Assembly: GCF_030269125.1 (NCBI RefSeq)
Contig: NZ_BSSM01000001.1
Coordinates: 558,001 to 622,000, forward strand
Direction of reading: 5' to 3'
From: Streptomyces hygroscopicus subsp. hygroscopicus
Lineage (GTDB): Bacteria; Actinomycetota; Actinomycetes; Streptomycetales; Streptomycetaceae
Length of the DNA: 64,000 nucleotides
In this document: positions 8,559 through 17,481 of the stretch, piece by piece
How positions within the stretch are numbered: the first letter of the stretch is position 1
How the letters are laid out: each line of letters opens with the position of its first letter
Program-made: the position numbers and the translations under genes
Notes under the pieces: model-generated
The model's input: only the letters and a program-made list of their open reading frames with translations
Database searches by the model: none
Told to the model about the DNA's origin: nothing

Positions 8559-9809
8559 CTAGGCCAGCACCCGCATCCGCCGCACCGGTCCCGCCCACAG
8601 CGCCAGCGGCGCCGCCAGGGCGACCACGGCGACCAGCCACAGGGCACCGCGCGTGCCCAGCCCGGCGGCCGCCGCGCCGGCGAGCAGAGAGCCGACCGGC
8701 ACCGCGCCCCAGGACACGAACCGCACGGTGGCCATCACCCGGGGCAGCAGCTCCGGCGGTGTCACGGTCTGGCGGTGGGTGCGCGTCAGGATGCTCAGTA
8801 CCACGACGCCCACGGTGAAGACGGCGTTCCCGAGACCGAAGACGAGCAGCCCCCACCCGCCTGAACTCAGCGGGAGCAGCACCAGCGCGACCGCCGCGAC
8901 GAGCGTCGCCCAGCAGATCGCCCGCGCGCTGCCGAACCGGCGGGACAGCCTCGGCGTCAGCGCGGCGCCGACCAGGCTGCCCACCCCGTCGGTCGCCATC
9001 ACCACGCCGACCAGGCCGACGGGCGTGCCCAGCGTGCGCACCAGGTACAGGGGCGTCAGCGCGATCAGCGTGCCGCACACGAAGTTCACCAGGGTCGCGG
9101 CGGTGACGCAGGGCCGGATCACGGGGTGCCGGGTGACGTAGCGCCAGCCCTCCGAGATCTGGCTCCAGGGCGAGCCGCCCGCCGTCGCGGCACGCTTGTT
9201 CCCCGGGCGCGGCACGGTGCACAGGACGGCCGCCGAGACGACGTAGCTGACGGCGTCGACCAGAAGGCTGGTCGCGGCGCCGCAGAACTGCACCAGCACG
9301 CCGCCGAGCGAGGGCGCGCCGAGCTGGGTGGCCGCACTGGAGCCCTGCAACAGGCTGTTGCGCGCGGTGAGTTCCTCCTTGCTCACGATGCTGGGCAGGA
9401 AGCTGGAGTTCCCGACGTCGAAGACGACACCGGCCAGACCGGTGACCAGGGTGACCACCACGAGCTGCCACAGCCGCAGGACCCCGAACGCCGCGGCGAG
9501 CGGTATCCACGCCATCGCCACCGCGCGGACCAGGTCCATGGCGATCTGCGTGCCGCGCAACGGCAGCCGCTGCACGAGGACTCCGGCGGGCAGCCCGATC
9601 GCCAGCCAGGCGGCGAAGCGCGCGGCCGGCAGCAGACTCACCTCGAACGCGCCGGCGTGCAGCGTCTCGATGGCCACCAGCGGCAGCGCCACCGTGGTCA
9701 CGGCGTCACCGACACCACTGGCCGTCGATGCGGACCAGTAGCGCCAGAACAGGCCCGCCGTACCGGACTTGCGGGCTTTCGTCTCACTGCTCAGCTCGGC
9801 ACGAGCCAT
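8559..9809 (-). CDS. MFS exporter (EntS/macrolide-efflux type)
   Basis: The 416-residue membrane protein has about 12 hydrophobic segments and begins with FWRYWSASTASGVGDAVTTVALPLVAI, typical of the EntS/MefA-like MFS_3 branch that exports siderophores and antibiotics. The ATG at 9809 is preceded by GGGGGAGAGG at good spacing; the in-frame GTG at 9815 is too close to that site. It is divergent from panB, the first gene of the biosynthetic operon, across about 190 bp, so it may be the left boundary gene and a product exporter or self-resistance pump. It could equally export the siderophore from 1-4 kb, but terminators separate them. Confidence 0.85.
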   Translation of the reverse strand: MARAELSSETKARKSGTAGLFWRYWSASTASGVGDAVTTVALPLVAIETLHAGAFEVSLLPAARFAAWLAIGLPAGVLVQRLPLRGTQIAMDLVRAVAMAWIPLAAAFGVLRLWQLVVVTLVTGLAGVVFDVGNSSFLPSIVSKEELTARNSLLQGSSAATQLGAPSLGGVLVQFCGAATSLLVDAVSYVVSAAVLCTVPRPGNKRAATAGGSPWSQISEGWRYVTRHPVIRPCVTAATLVNFVCGTLIALTPLYLVRTLGTPVGLVGVVMATDGVGSLVGAALTPRLSRRFGSARAICWATLVAAVALVLLPLSSGGWGLLVFGLGNAVFTVGVVVLSILTRTHRQTVTPPELLPRVMATVRFVSWGAVPVGSLLAGAAAAGLGTRGALWLVAVVALAAPLALWAGPVRRMRVLA

Positions 9810-10001
9810 GGCCACCTCTCCCCCGAAAGCCCGCAGTGGACCAGATCCCCCCTCCCCCCGCAGTAACGGGCGTCACACTCTCCGGCAGAGCACCAGACCG
9901 TTGTAGGCCAAGAATTGTGACGTTACGATCACCCACTGATCGATCTTGGTCTGGCGCGCTGCTTGGTTCGGGCTGGGACGACGTCCTCAGGGGGGAATGT
10001 C
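9810..10001. promoter_or_regulatory. Divergent promoter region, MFS gene / panB operon
   Basis: This 192-bp region is less GC-rich than its surroundings. CCAGACC (9893-9899) and CCAAGA (9908-9913) are mirrored by TCTTGGTCTGG (9944-9954). Inside lies GTGA-8-TCAC (9917-9932). These inverted repeats are candidate operators for the cluster. I could not place convincing -35/-10 pairs. Confidence 0.4.
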
Positions 10002-10850
10002 ATGGCTGAAGAGCCGGCAAGCGAATCCCGCGCCGCGTTCGCGTGGCCGACCCGCAGCCGGGTCCGGACGGCCCACCTGCTCGCGGCCAAGGCGGCGGGC
10101 CACCGCTGGGCCATGCTCACCAGCTACGACCAGTACACCGCCGCCCTCTTCGACGCCGCGGGCATCCCCGTGCTCCTGGTGGGCGACTCCGCGGCCGACA
10201 ACGTGCTCGGCCACGACACCACGATCCCGGTCACCGTCGACGAGATGCTGCCCCTGGTACGGGCGGTGACGCGCTCCGCCCCCCGCTCCCTGGTCGTCGC
10301 CGACCTGCCGTTCGGCTCCTACGAGGAGGACGGGAAGCAGGCCCTGCGCACGGCGGTCCGCTTCCTCAAGGAGGGCGGCTGCCAGGCCGTGAAGCTGGAG
10401 GGCGGACGCGACACGGCGCCGCAGGTCGCCCGACTCGTGCGCGCCGGCATCCCGGTGATGGCGCACATCGGGTTCACCCCGCAGAGCGAGCACCAGTTGG
10501 GGGGTTACCGGGTCCAGGGGCGCGAGGAGGGTGGCGAAGCCGTGCTCGCGGACGCACGAGCCGTCGTGGAGGCGGGCGCGTTCGCGGTCGTCCTGGAGAT
10601 GGTCCCGGCGCGGCTGGCCGAGCGGCTCACCGCCGAGCTGTCCGTCCCCACCATCGGCATCGGCGCCGGCCCCTCCTGCGACGCGCAGGTGGCGATCTGG
10701 CAGGACTTGGCCGGACTGCGCACGGGACGGTCCCTGAGATTCGTGCGGCGTTACGCCGATGTCGCGGGCGAACTGGACCGCGCCGTGAGAGAGTTCGCCG
10801 CCGATGTCCACGGCGGCGCGTTCCCGGGACCGGAGCACTCGTTCGACTGA
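10002..10850 (+). CDS. panB: Ketopantoate hydroxymethyltransferase (PanB-like), cluster copy
   Basis: The 282-residue protein is the usual PanB length. PanB transfers a hydroxymethyl group from methylene-tetrahydrofolate to 2-oxoisovalerate, giving ketopantoate. Metal and substrate residues are kept: Asp in [12 protein letters not shown], Asp in [10 protein letters not shown], Lys/Glu in AVKLEGG, the catalytic Glu in LEMVP, and [11 protein letters not shown]. It lacks the EDKx5NS element of PEP mutase, a member of the same superfamily. ATG 10002 follows GGGGGAA. As the first gene of an operon that also holds panC and a 2-hydroxyacid dehydrogenase, it probably serves the natural product or supplies extra pantoate; a different 2-oxoacid substrate is possible. 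Confidence 0.88.
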   Translation: MAEEPASESRAAFAWPTRSRVRTAHLLAAKAAGHRWAMLTSYDQYTAALFDAAGIPVLLVGDSAADNVLGHDTTIPVTVDEMLPLVRAVTRSAPRSLVVADLPFGSYEEDGKQALRTAVRFLKEGGCQAVKLEGGRDTAPQVARLVRAGIPVMAHIGFTPQSEHQLGGYRVQGREEGGEAVLADARAVVEAGAFAVVLEMVPARLAERLTAELSVPTIGIGAGPSCDAQVAIWQDLAGLRTGRSLRFVRRYADVAGELDRAVREFAADVHGGAFPGPEHSFD

Positions 10851-10980
10851 CCGGCGGGTTCGCCCGACGAGGAGCGAACGACCGCCGAGGGAGGGCACGG
10901 CACGGCCGACTCGCCCACCGGGCCCCGTCCACCGACGGGTTCGGCCGACCGTGCGACGCACAGATGATTCGAGGAACATC

Positions 10981-12459
10981 ATGTCCGTAGTCGCCCATCC
11001 CACCGACGAGCCGAACCCGGCCCGCCCGAGCGGTCCGGCACAGGAGTCCCCACCGGTCCGCGCCGGTGTCTTCGAGAACGGGACCTGGCGGCACGGCGAG
11101 CTGACCCACGAGGTGCGCAGCCCCTACGACGGCCGGCTGGTCGCCGTCGTCAGCCATGCCTCGGCCAAGGAGGTGTCGCGCGGACCTAGGTCCGCGAAGA
11201 GGCTTGCCGCCGCCGACCGCGCCCGGGTCCTGCGTGCCTGCGCCGAGGGGTTCGAGACCCGCAGGGCGGAGGTCGCCGCGTCCATCTGCGCCGAGATCGG
11301 CATGCCGGTGACCGATGCCGAGAAGGAGGTCGACCGCTCGGTCCGCTGGCTCCAGCTGGCGGCGGAGGCCGTGCACCACCTCGACGGCACCTCGACCCGG
11401 CTGTCCGGACCCGGCGGCGACCGGCTCGCGGTGACGACCCCGCAGCCGTACCGGCGGGTCCTGGCGATCACGCCGTACAACCGTCCGCTGGCCCAGCTGA
11501 TCGTCAAGGTGGCCCCGGCGATGCTGGCGGGCGCGCCGATCACCCTCAAGCCGTCCGAACGGGCCAGTGCCAGCGCGGTGTCGGCGGTGGAGATCCTGCT
11601 CGACTGCGGGTATCCGCCCGAGTACCTCTCGCTGTGGACCGGCGGGCCGGAGGTGGCCCAGGCGCTGCTGGCCGATCCCGCGGTGGACTTCGTGGCGTTC
11701 ACCGGCAGCGCGCGCGGCGCGGGGGCCGTGGCCGCGACGGCCGGGCCGCGGCCCGGCTGCTACGAGTTGGGCGATGTGGGCGCGCTGGTCGTGTGCGCCG
11801 ACGCCGATCTGCCGGCCGCCGCCCGCGCGGCCGCCCAGGGGGCCTTCGGCAACGCGGGCCAGTCCTGCCGCGGGGTCAAGCGCGTCCTGGTCGCCGAGGA
11901 CGTGGCCGAGGAGTTCGGCCGGCTGCTGGCCGAGGAGAGCGCCGCCTGGCGGGTGGGCGACCCCGCCGAGCGCACCACCCGGATCGGCACGCTCATCGAC
12001 CCGGGCGCGGTGGAGCGGGTGCGGACGGCGGTGGAGGCGGCGGTCCGCGACGGCGCCGAGGTCGTGGCCGGCGGCGAGTACCGGGGGGCCCAGTGCTGGC
12101 CCACCGTCATCGGCAGGGTCGACCCGGGCGCCCGGTTGGTCACCGAGGAGTTCCTCGCCCCGCTGGCCCCCGTCGTCACCCTGACGGACCGCGCTCTGGA
12201 CGACCTTCCCGACAGCTACCCGGGCGGCCTCCAGGTCGGCGTCTTCACCCGTGACCTCGACCGTGCCATGAACCTCGCGCAGCGGCTGCCGGTCGGCACG
12301 GTCGTCCTCGACGACGGCCCCCAGTACGACCATCCGCTGGCCCCCTTCGGCGGGGTGGGCCACAGCGGGCACGGCCGGGAGAGCGTGCTGTCGTCCGCGC
12401 GCAACATGTGCTTCGCCAAGACGATCGTCTTCCCCGCCCCGACCGAAGGACCTCGATGA
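10981..12459 (+). CDS. NAD(P)-dependent aldehyde dehydrogenase
   Basis: The 492-residue ALDH superfamily enzyme keeps the oxyanion Asn (ITPYNRPL), cofactor Lys (LKPSERA), general base Glu (ELGD) and nucleophilic Cys (NAGQSCRG). It oxidises an aldehyde to a carboxylate or thioester in the cytoplasm. The best general resemblance is to glyceraldehyde-3-phosphate/phosphonoacetaldehyde-type ALDHs, but the substrate cannot be assigned. Start ATG 10981 lies 130 bp after panB; the next gene overlaps the stop by 4 bp (ATGA). In this operon it might work on malonate semialdehyde, a pantoate-derived aldehyde, or the alcohol product of the neighbouring ADH. Confidence 0.83.
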   Translation: MSVVAHPTDEPNPARPSGPAQESPPVRAGVFENGTWRHGELTHEVRSPYDGRLVAVVSHASAKEVSRGPRSAKRLAAADRARVLRACAEGFETRRAEVAASICAEIGMPVTDAEKEVDRSVRWLQLAAEAVHHLDGTSTRLSGPGGDRLAVTTPQPYRRVLAITPYNRPLAQLIVKVAPAMLAGAPITLKPSERASASAVSAVEILLDCGYPPEYLSLWTGGPEVAQALLADPAVDFVAFTGSARGAGAVAATAGPRPGCYELGDVGALVVCADADLPAAARAAAQGAFGNAGQSCRGVKRVLVAEDVAEEFGRLLAEESAAWRVGDPAERTTRIGTLIDPGAVERVRTAVEAAVRDGAEVVAGGEYRGAQCWPTVIGRVDPGARLVTEEFLAPLAPVVTLTDRALDDLPDSYPGGLQVGVFTRDLDRAMNLAQRLPVGTVVLDDGPQYDHPLAPFGGVGHSGHGRESVLSSARNMCFAKTIVFPAPTEGPR

Positions 12460-13523
12460 CCACCGGTGTCACCATCAACCTGCGCGCCGACGGCGGCCTG
12501 GAGCGGCGCGAACACCCCCTGCTGCCCCCGCGCCGGGGCGGGGCGCTGCTCGCGATCGAGCGGGCGAACGTGTGCGGCAGCGACGTCCACCTGTGGCGTG
12601 GCGGGCATCCGACGCTGCACGACTGTGTGCTCGGGCACGAGTTCGCGGGCCGGATCGTGGACACGGCGGGCACGAAGCTGCACGACGCGCGGGGCGAGCC
12701 GCTGACCGAGGGCGACCGGCTCGTGTGCTCGTACTTCCGGGTGTGCGGAACCTGCGAGATGTGCCGGCTCGGCCGGACCAACCTGTGCGAGGTCGCCTAC
12801 GCCTCCTGGGGCCGCTCCAGCCTCGAACAGCCGTATTTCCGGGGCGCGTTCGCGAGCCACTACCAGCTGCACCCCGAGCAGTTCACCGTCAAGGTGCCAG
12901 ACGCGCTGCCCAGTTCGCTCGCGGCCCTCGCCAACTGCGCGCTGGCGCAGGGGCTCGCGGTCGTGGACCGGATCCGCGCCGACGTGCTCGCGGGGCCGTG
13001 CCTGGTGATCGGGGCCGGCGCGCTCGGTCTGTCGGCCGTCGCGGGCGCTCCGGAGGGCACGTCCTGGGACGTGTACGACCGGGTCCCCGCGCGGCGCGCG
13101 AACGCGGAGCTGTTCCCCGGCGCCCGCGCGCTCGGGGAGCTGCCCCCGGCGGGCGGGACGCTCGACGGACACTACGACCTCGTCGTGGTCGCGGCGGGCA
13201 CGCCGGAGGCGTTCGCGACGGCGCTGGAGCAGGTGCGGCCGGGCGGCCAGATCGTGATGATGGGCATCATCAACACCCGGGAGACCGACGCCGTGTCCAT
13301 CCGGCCGGGCGTGCTGACCCGCAAGGGGATCACGGTCTCCAGCGCGATCCGCTACACCGTGCGCCACCTCGCCGCCGCCGTCGACCTCCTCTGCGGTGAC
13401 ACCCCGCTGCGCCGGCTCCCGCTCGCGGAGTTCGGCCTCGACGCGGTCGCGGACGCGCTGACGGCCGCCGAGCGGTGCGTCAGCGGCCGCGTGAGCCTGG
13501 TACCGGACGGGGGACCGCGATGA
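12456..13523 (+). CDS. Zinc-dependent alcohol dehydrogenase (MDR family)
   Basis: The 355-residue medium-chain dehydrogenase has catalytic zinc ligands in VCGSDVH and LGHEFAG, and four structural-zinc cysteines in CGTCEMCRLGRTNLC. The Rossmann motif is present as VIGAGALGLSA, although the segment after it is shorter than usual. It oxidises an alcohol or reduces a carbonyl with NAD(P). ATG 12456 overlaps the ALDH stop and its own stop overlaps the next start, so it is translationally coupled. With the ALDH it forms an alcohol-to-aldehyde-to-acid pair; an alternative is ketopantoate-type reduction. Confidence 0.85.
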   Translation: MTTGVTINLRADGGLERREHPLLPPRRGGALLAIERANVCGSDVHLWRGGHPTLHDCVLGHEFAGRIVDTAGTKLHDARGEPLTEGDRLVCSYFRVCGTCEMCRLGRTNLCEVAYASWGRSSLEQPYFRGAFASHYQLHPEQFTVKVPDALPSSLAALANCALAQGLAVVDRIRADVLAGPCLVIGAGALGLSAVAGAPEGTSWDVYDRVPARRANAELFPGARALGELPPAGGTLDGHYDLVVVAAGTPEAFATALEQVRPGGQIVMMGIINTRETDAVSIRPGVLTRKGITVSSAIRYTVRHLAAAVDLLCGDTPLRRLPLAEFGLDAVADALTAAERCVSGRVSLVPDGGPR

Positions 13524-14656
13524 TGCGCGCGGCACTCGGGAACCTCGCCCGCGACTGCGAGGCCACCCTGGCGGCCGAGATCGAGGCCGGCCGGGTCGGC
13601 GGCGGCGCGGCCTGTCTGCGCGATGTCGCGTCCGGCGAGCAGCACACGGTGTTCATGGGCCGCAACGCCCCCGACGGGCCCCCGGTGTCGCTGGACAGCG
13701 TCGTGCGCCTGTACTCGATGACCAAGCCGATGCTCGCGACGCTGGCCCTGCGCCTGATCGACGCGGGCCTGCTCCCCGGGCTCGACATGCGCGTGAGCGA
13801 GCTCGCCGCGGGCGTCGACGGCGTCCGGGTCCCGCCCACGATGACCCTGCGCCACCTGCTGACCATGTCCTCCGGCCTCGCCGGGTCGAAGGAGCACGAG
13901 CGGATGCAGCGGGTGTACCGGGCGGCGGGCGTCCTGCCGTACGACTACACCGAACGCGGGTACGGCACGGACGAGACCGACTTCCTGCGGCGTGTCCTCG
14001 GCTGCGAGCTGTCGGCCGCGCCCGGCGCCCAGTGGGAGTACGGGCGCTCGGCCGACGTGGCCGGGCTGCTGATCCAGCACCACCTCGGCACCCCGCTCGA
14101 CGCGCTGTTCCGCGCGTACCTCTTCGAGCCGCTCGGGATGGCGTCGAGCGGGTTCTTCCTGCCGCCGGACCTCACCGCGGACGTGGTGCTCCAGCCGTTG
14201 GCCGATCCGCCGACCGGGGAATCGCTGGCCGATCTGCGGCGCACGAGCGGATTCCGGTCCGCGGGCAGCGGAGGGCTCGCGAGCCTGCGGGACTATCTGG
14301 CCTTCCTCCAGGCGGTGTTCTTCCCCGCGCCGGATTCCGCGTTCCTCAGCGAGTCCGCGCGGGTGGAACTGCTTTCGGACCAGATAGCCGGGCTGCACGA
14401 CACCGGCCCCGACTACATTCCCGGACCCGGCTGGGGATTCGGCCTGAATTTCAAGATCTCGCCCCGGTACTGCGGACCCGGCACCGCGCGCCGCGCCGCC
14501 TGGCTCGGCCGGGCGGGCACCAGTTTCCTCGTCGATCTGGAGAATGAGTTGATCCTGCTGTTCGCCGCGCCCTCGTACGGGCGGACGAGAATCCTGCAAG
14601 CCACCTTCGCGGAACTCGCCGACCGGCATCTGCCGCAGGTGGCGAGCGCCCGATGA
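13520..14656 (+). CDS. Serine hydrolase of the class C beta-lactamase/esterase family
   Basis: The 378-residue protein has the SxxK nucleophile as YSMTKPM and the YxN-like element as EYGRSADV. No obvious signal peptide is seen, so it is probably cytoplasmic, unlike true beta-lactamases. Relatives include esterases, transacylases (LovD type) and D-aminopeptidases. In a biosynthetic operon it may transfer or remove an acyl group, or hydrolyse an amide or lactone. The start is ATG 13520, overlapping the previous stop; an ATG at 13523 is an equally possible start. Confidence 0.8.
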   Translation: MMRAALGNLARDCEATLAAEIEAGRVGGGAACLRDVASGEQHTVFMGRNAPDGPPVSLDSVVRLYSMTKPMLATLALRLIDAGLLPGLDMRVSELAAGVDGVRVPPTMTLRHLLTMSSGLAGSKEHERMQRVYRAAGVLPYDYTERGYGTDETDFLRRVLGCELSAAPGAQWEYGRSADVAGLLIQHHLGTPLDALFRAYLFEPLGMASSGFFLPPDLTADVVLQPLADPPTGESLADLRRTSGFRSAGSGGLASLRDYLAFLQAVFFPAPDSAFLSESARVELLSDQIAGLHDTGPDYIPGPGWGFGLNFKISPRYCGPGTARRAAWLGRAGTSFLVDLENELILLFAAPSYGRTRILQATFAELADRHLPQVASAR

Positions 14657-15270
14657 CCACACCCCCCATCGTCGCGTTCATCGGTCTGGACGGCGCCGGC
14701 AAGAGCACCCAGATCGAGATGCTGAAGACCGCCTACGAGGCCCGTGGCCTCTCGGTGTTCGTGCACCCGAACCCGAGCCTTCAGGGGCTGTCGGCCCGGC
14801 TGGACGAGGTCGCCGTGGAGAACGGGTACGACGACCGGTTCGCGATGCTCGGACCCGACACGCACAAGGTCATGACGGCCGCCGTGAAGTGGATGGCCAT
14901 GTCCTCGCTGGGCACCGCGCCCGAGGGCACGGACCTGATCATCGCGGACCGGTACGCGTACTGCCAGATCGCCGCCGCCGACGCGCTGGGCGCGAGCAAC
15001 CGGTGGCTGATCGAGGGCCTGTTCCGGGGGCTGCCGGAGCCGACGCTCACGCTGTTCATGGACCTCGACCCGGAGCTGTCCGTGGCCCGGGTGAAGGCCC
15101 GGGACCCGCGGGAGTGGATCGACCACGGCTTCCTCACGCGCATGCGGGCCGCCTACGCCGCCCTTCCGCAGGCGTCGCGGTGGACCTGGATCGACGCCGA
15201 CGCGACGTTCGAGGAGGTGCACCGGCGCGTGCTCGCGGCGGTCGAGGCGAAGCTGGGTGATCCGCGGTGA
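14653..15270 (+). CDS. Thymidylate-kinase-like P-loop kinase
   Basis: The 205-residue protein has P-loop GLDGAGKST at residues 11-19, a DRY-type motif (ADRYAYCQ) and a LID-like stretch around DPREWIDHGF. Housekeeping dTMP kinases are similar in length. Placed between overlapping biosynthetic genes (ATGA at both ends), it more likely phosphorylates a pathway intermediate, for example a hydroxy or phosphoryl group of the pantoate-like unit, or acts as a resistance kinase. The fold is clear; the substrate is unknown. Confidence 0.8.
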   Translation: MTTPPIVAFIGLDGAGKSTQIEMLKTAYEARGLSVFVHPNPSLQGLSARLDEVAVENGYDDRFAMLGPDTHKVMTAAVKWMAMSSLGTAPEGTDLIIADRYAYCQIAAADALGASNRWLIEGLFRGLPEPTLTLFMDLDPELSVARVKARDPREWIDHGFLTRMRAAYAALPQASRWTWIDADATFEEVHRRVLAAVEAKLGDPR

Positions 15271-16142
15271 AGGTGGTCACCACGGCCGGGGAACTGGCCG
15301 CCGAGTGGGAGGCCGCGCGCCGGGCGGGCGCCGTCATCGGCTACGTGCCCACCATGGGAGCGCTGCACGAGGGGCACCTGAGCCTGGTCGGCCTCGCCCG
15401 CGAGGAGTGCGACCTGGTCGTCTGCAGCATCTTCGTCAACCCGCTCCAGTTCGGGCTCGACGAGGACTTCGAGTCGTACCCGAGGCCCGTGGAGCGCGAT
15501 CTGGAACTCCTGAGGGACCGCGGCACCGACGTCGCGTTCCTGCCGAGCTGGACGGAGATCTTCCCCGGGCGCGAGCGCGTGCTGGACGACTTCGGCACCC
15601 ATGTCTCCGTGCCCCGGCTGAGCCACCAGCTGTGCGGCCGCTCGCGCGAGGGCCATTTCGACGGCATGGTCACCGAGAGCCTGCTCTTCCTGAACCTGGT
15701 GCGGCCCGATCGCACGTACTGGGGCGAGAAGGACTTCCAGCAGCTGCGGATCATCGAGACGCTGGTCCGGGACATGCGGCTGCCGGTGACCGTGGTCCGG
15801 GGCGCCACGAGGCGTGAGCCCGACGGCCTCGCGATGTCCTCCCGCAACAAGAACCTCGACCCCGAGGCGCGTGCGACGGCTCCCCGGCTCCGCGGCGTCC
15901 TGGAGGACACGCGGGCCCGGGTGCGGTCGGGCGAGCCGCTGCCCGCCGTGCTGGCCGCCGGCCGGGAGCTGCTCGCCTCGCTGGGGTTCGCCGTCGAGTA
16001 CCTGGTGGCCTGCGAGGAGGAGGCGCTGACCGAGGTGGGGTCCGTGGGCGGGCCGGTTCCCGTGCGGCTGTTCGCGGCCGCGCGGCTCGGTGGCGTACGA
16101 CTGCTCGACAACATCCCGCTGACCGGGGCGGACCATGGCTGA
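15267..16142 (+). CDS. panC: Pantoate-beta-alanine ligase (PanC-like), cluster copy
   Basis: The 291-residue protein starts at GTG 15267, overlapping the kinase stop. PanC adenylates pantoate and joins it to beta-alanine. Motifs are complete: PTMGALHEGH (HIGH-like), FVNPLQF, YWGEKDFQQL and AMSSRN (KMSKS-like). The usual housekeeping panC is not expected beside class III aminotransferase, dioxygenase and methyltransferase genes, so this copy likely makes an amide in the natural product, either pantothenate itself or an analogue with a different amine. The stop lies 8 bp inside the next gene. Confidence 0.9.
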   Translation: MKVVTTAGELAAEWEAARRAGAVIGYVPTMGALHEGHLSLVGLAREECDLVVCSIFVNPLQFGLDEDFESYPRPVERDLELLRDRGTDVAFLPSWTEIFPGRERVLDDFGTHVSVPRLSHQLCGRSREGHFDGMVTESLLFLNLVRPDRTYWGEKDFQQLRIIETLVRDMRLPVTVVRGATRREPDGLAMSSRNKNLDPEARATAPRLRGVLEDTRARVRSGEPLPAVLAAGRELLASLGFAVEYLVACEEEALTEVGSVGGPVPVRLFAAARLGGVRLLDNIPLTGADHG

Positions 16143-17481
16143 GCTGGCGACCGAACCGATCGTCTACTCCTTCACCGACCACCGTGTGTACCGGGACGAG
16201 TCACCGCTGGTGATCGCCGAGGGCGAGGGCATCCGCGTCCGGGACACCGCCGGGAAGGAGTACATCGACGCGCTGTCCGGGCTGTGGCACGCCAACCTCG
16301 GCTTCTCGGACGCGGAGCTGATCGAGGCCGCCACCTCGGCCTACCGGCGGCTCCCGGCGTTCCCCTGCGCGTTGGGCCGGGGCAGCGTCGAGACGGAGGC
16401 GCTGGCGCACGAGTTGCTCGCCGCCGCCGGAGGGCGCTTCAGCTCGGTGTACTTCGCGGCCTCGGGGTCCGAGGCGGTCGAGTCGGTGCTCAAGTTCCTG
16501 TGGCTGGCGAGCAACGCGCGGGGGACGCCGTCCAGGAAGCTGGTCGTCACCCGGGACTCCGGCTTCCACGGCACCACCCTCGGCGCCGCCTCGCTGGCCG
16601 GCATCCCGAACCAGCACGCCGGGTTCGACCTGCCGCTGCCCTTCACCGTCCGGGTGCCCCGGGCGCACTACTACCGCGACCACCTCGACGGCGAGTCGCC
16701 GGAGGAGTACGTCGACCGGATCGTGCGGGCCACCCGCGCCCGCATCGAGGAGGCGGGCCCCGAGAACGTGGCCGCCATGGTCGCCGAGCCGGTCATGGCG
16801 GCGGGCGGCGTCCTGGTGCCGCCGGACGGGTACTGGCCCGCGATGGACCGGCTCCTCTCCGGCCTGGGGATCCCGCTGGTGGCCGACGAGGTCGTCTGCG
16901 GGTTCGGGCGGCTCGGGCCGCTCTTCGGGCACCAGCGCTTCGGGCTGCGGCCGGCGGCGGTGACGGTGGCCAAGGGCATCACCGCGGGGTACGCCCCGCT
17001 CGGCGCGGTCCTGCTCGGCGCGGACCTCACCGGATCCGTCGCCGCGGCGGCCGAGTCGTACGGTGTGCTCGGGCACGGCTCGACCTTCGGCGGCCACCCG
17101 GTCGCCGCCGCCGTCGCCCGCGCCAACCTGCGCGCCCTCGGCGAGCGCGGCATCGAGGGGCGCGTCATCGAGCTGGAGGCGGCGCTGCGCACCTCCCTGG
17201 AGGGCCTGCTGGACCTGCCCGCGGTCGGGGAGGTGCGGTGCCTCGGCGGGCTCGCCGCGGTGGAGCTGATGGCCGACGGCGCCGGGCGGCGGCCCTTCGA
17301 CCCGGAGCGCCGCATCGGCCGGCGGGTGGCGCGCAAGGCCCGTGAACTCGGGCTGATCGTCCGCGACCTGGGGGACGTCCTGGCCCTGTGTCCCCCCTTG
17401 ATCACCAGTGCGGGCGACGTCGGTGAGATCGCCGTCCGGCTGCGCGACGCCATCACGGCCACCCTGAAGGAGGAGACATGA
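16135..17481 (+). CDS. Class III (omega) aminotransferase
   Basis: The 448-residue PLP enzyme of the beta-alanine/taurine:pyruvate transaminase type shows ASGSEAVES, the PLP-contacting VADEVVCGFGRLG and the Schiff-base lysine in TVAKGITAGYAP. These enzymes interconvert terminal amines and aldehydes. Directly after panC, an attractive role is making beta-alanine from malonate semialdehyde, or the amine that replaces it. It overlaps panC by 8 bp and the next gene by 4 bp. The family call is firm; the substrate is inferred from position. Confidence 0.87.
   Translation: MAELATEPIVYSFTDHRVYRDESPLVIAEGEGIRVRDTAGKEYIDALSGLWHANLGFSDAELIEAATSAYRRLPAFPCALGRGSVETEALAHELLAAAGGRFSSVYFAASGSEAVESVLKFLWLASNARGTPSRKLVVTRDSGFHGTTLGAASLAGIPNQHAGFDLPLPFTVRVPRAHYYRDHLDGESPEEYVDRIVRATRARIEEAGPENVAAMVAEPVMAAGGVLVPPDGYWPAMDRLLSGLGIPLVADEVVCGFGRLGPLFGHQRFGLRPAAVTVAKGITAGYAPLGAVLLGADLTGSVAAAAESYGVLGHGSTFGGHPVAAAVARANLRALGERGIEGRVIELEAALRTSLEGLLDLPAVGEVRCLGGLAAVELMADGAGRRPFDPERRIGRRVARKARELGLIVRDLGDVLALCPPLITSAGDVGEIAVRLRDAITATLKEET

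Noticed and set aside
10002..10850. Reading the PanB-like gene as the missing PEP mutase
   Set aside because: The two share a superfamily, but the EDKx5NS motif is absent and all PanB metal and substrate motifs are present.
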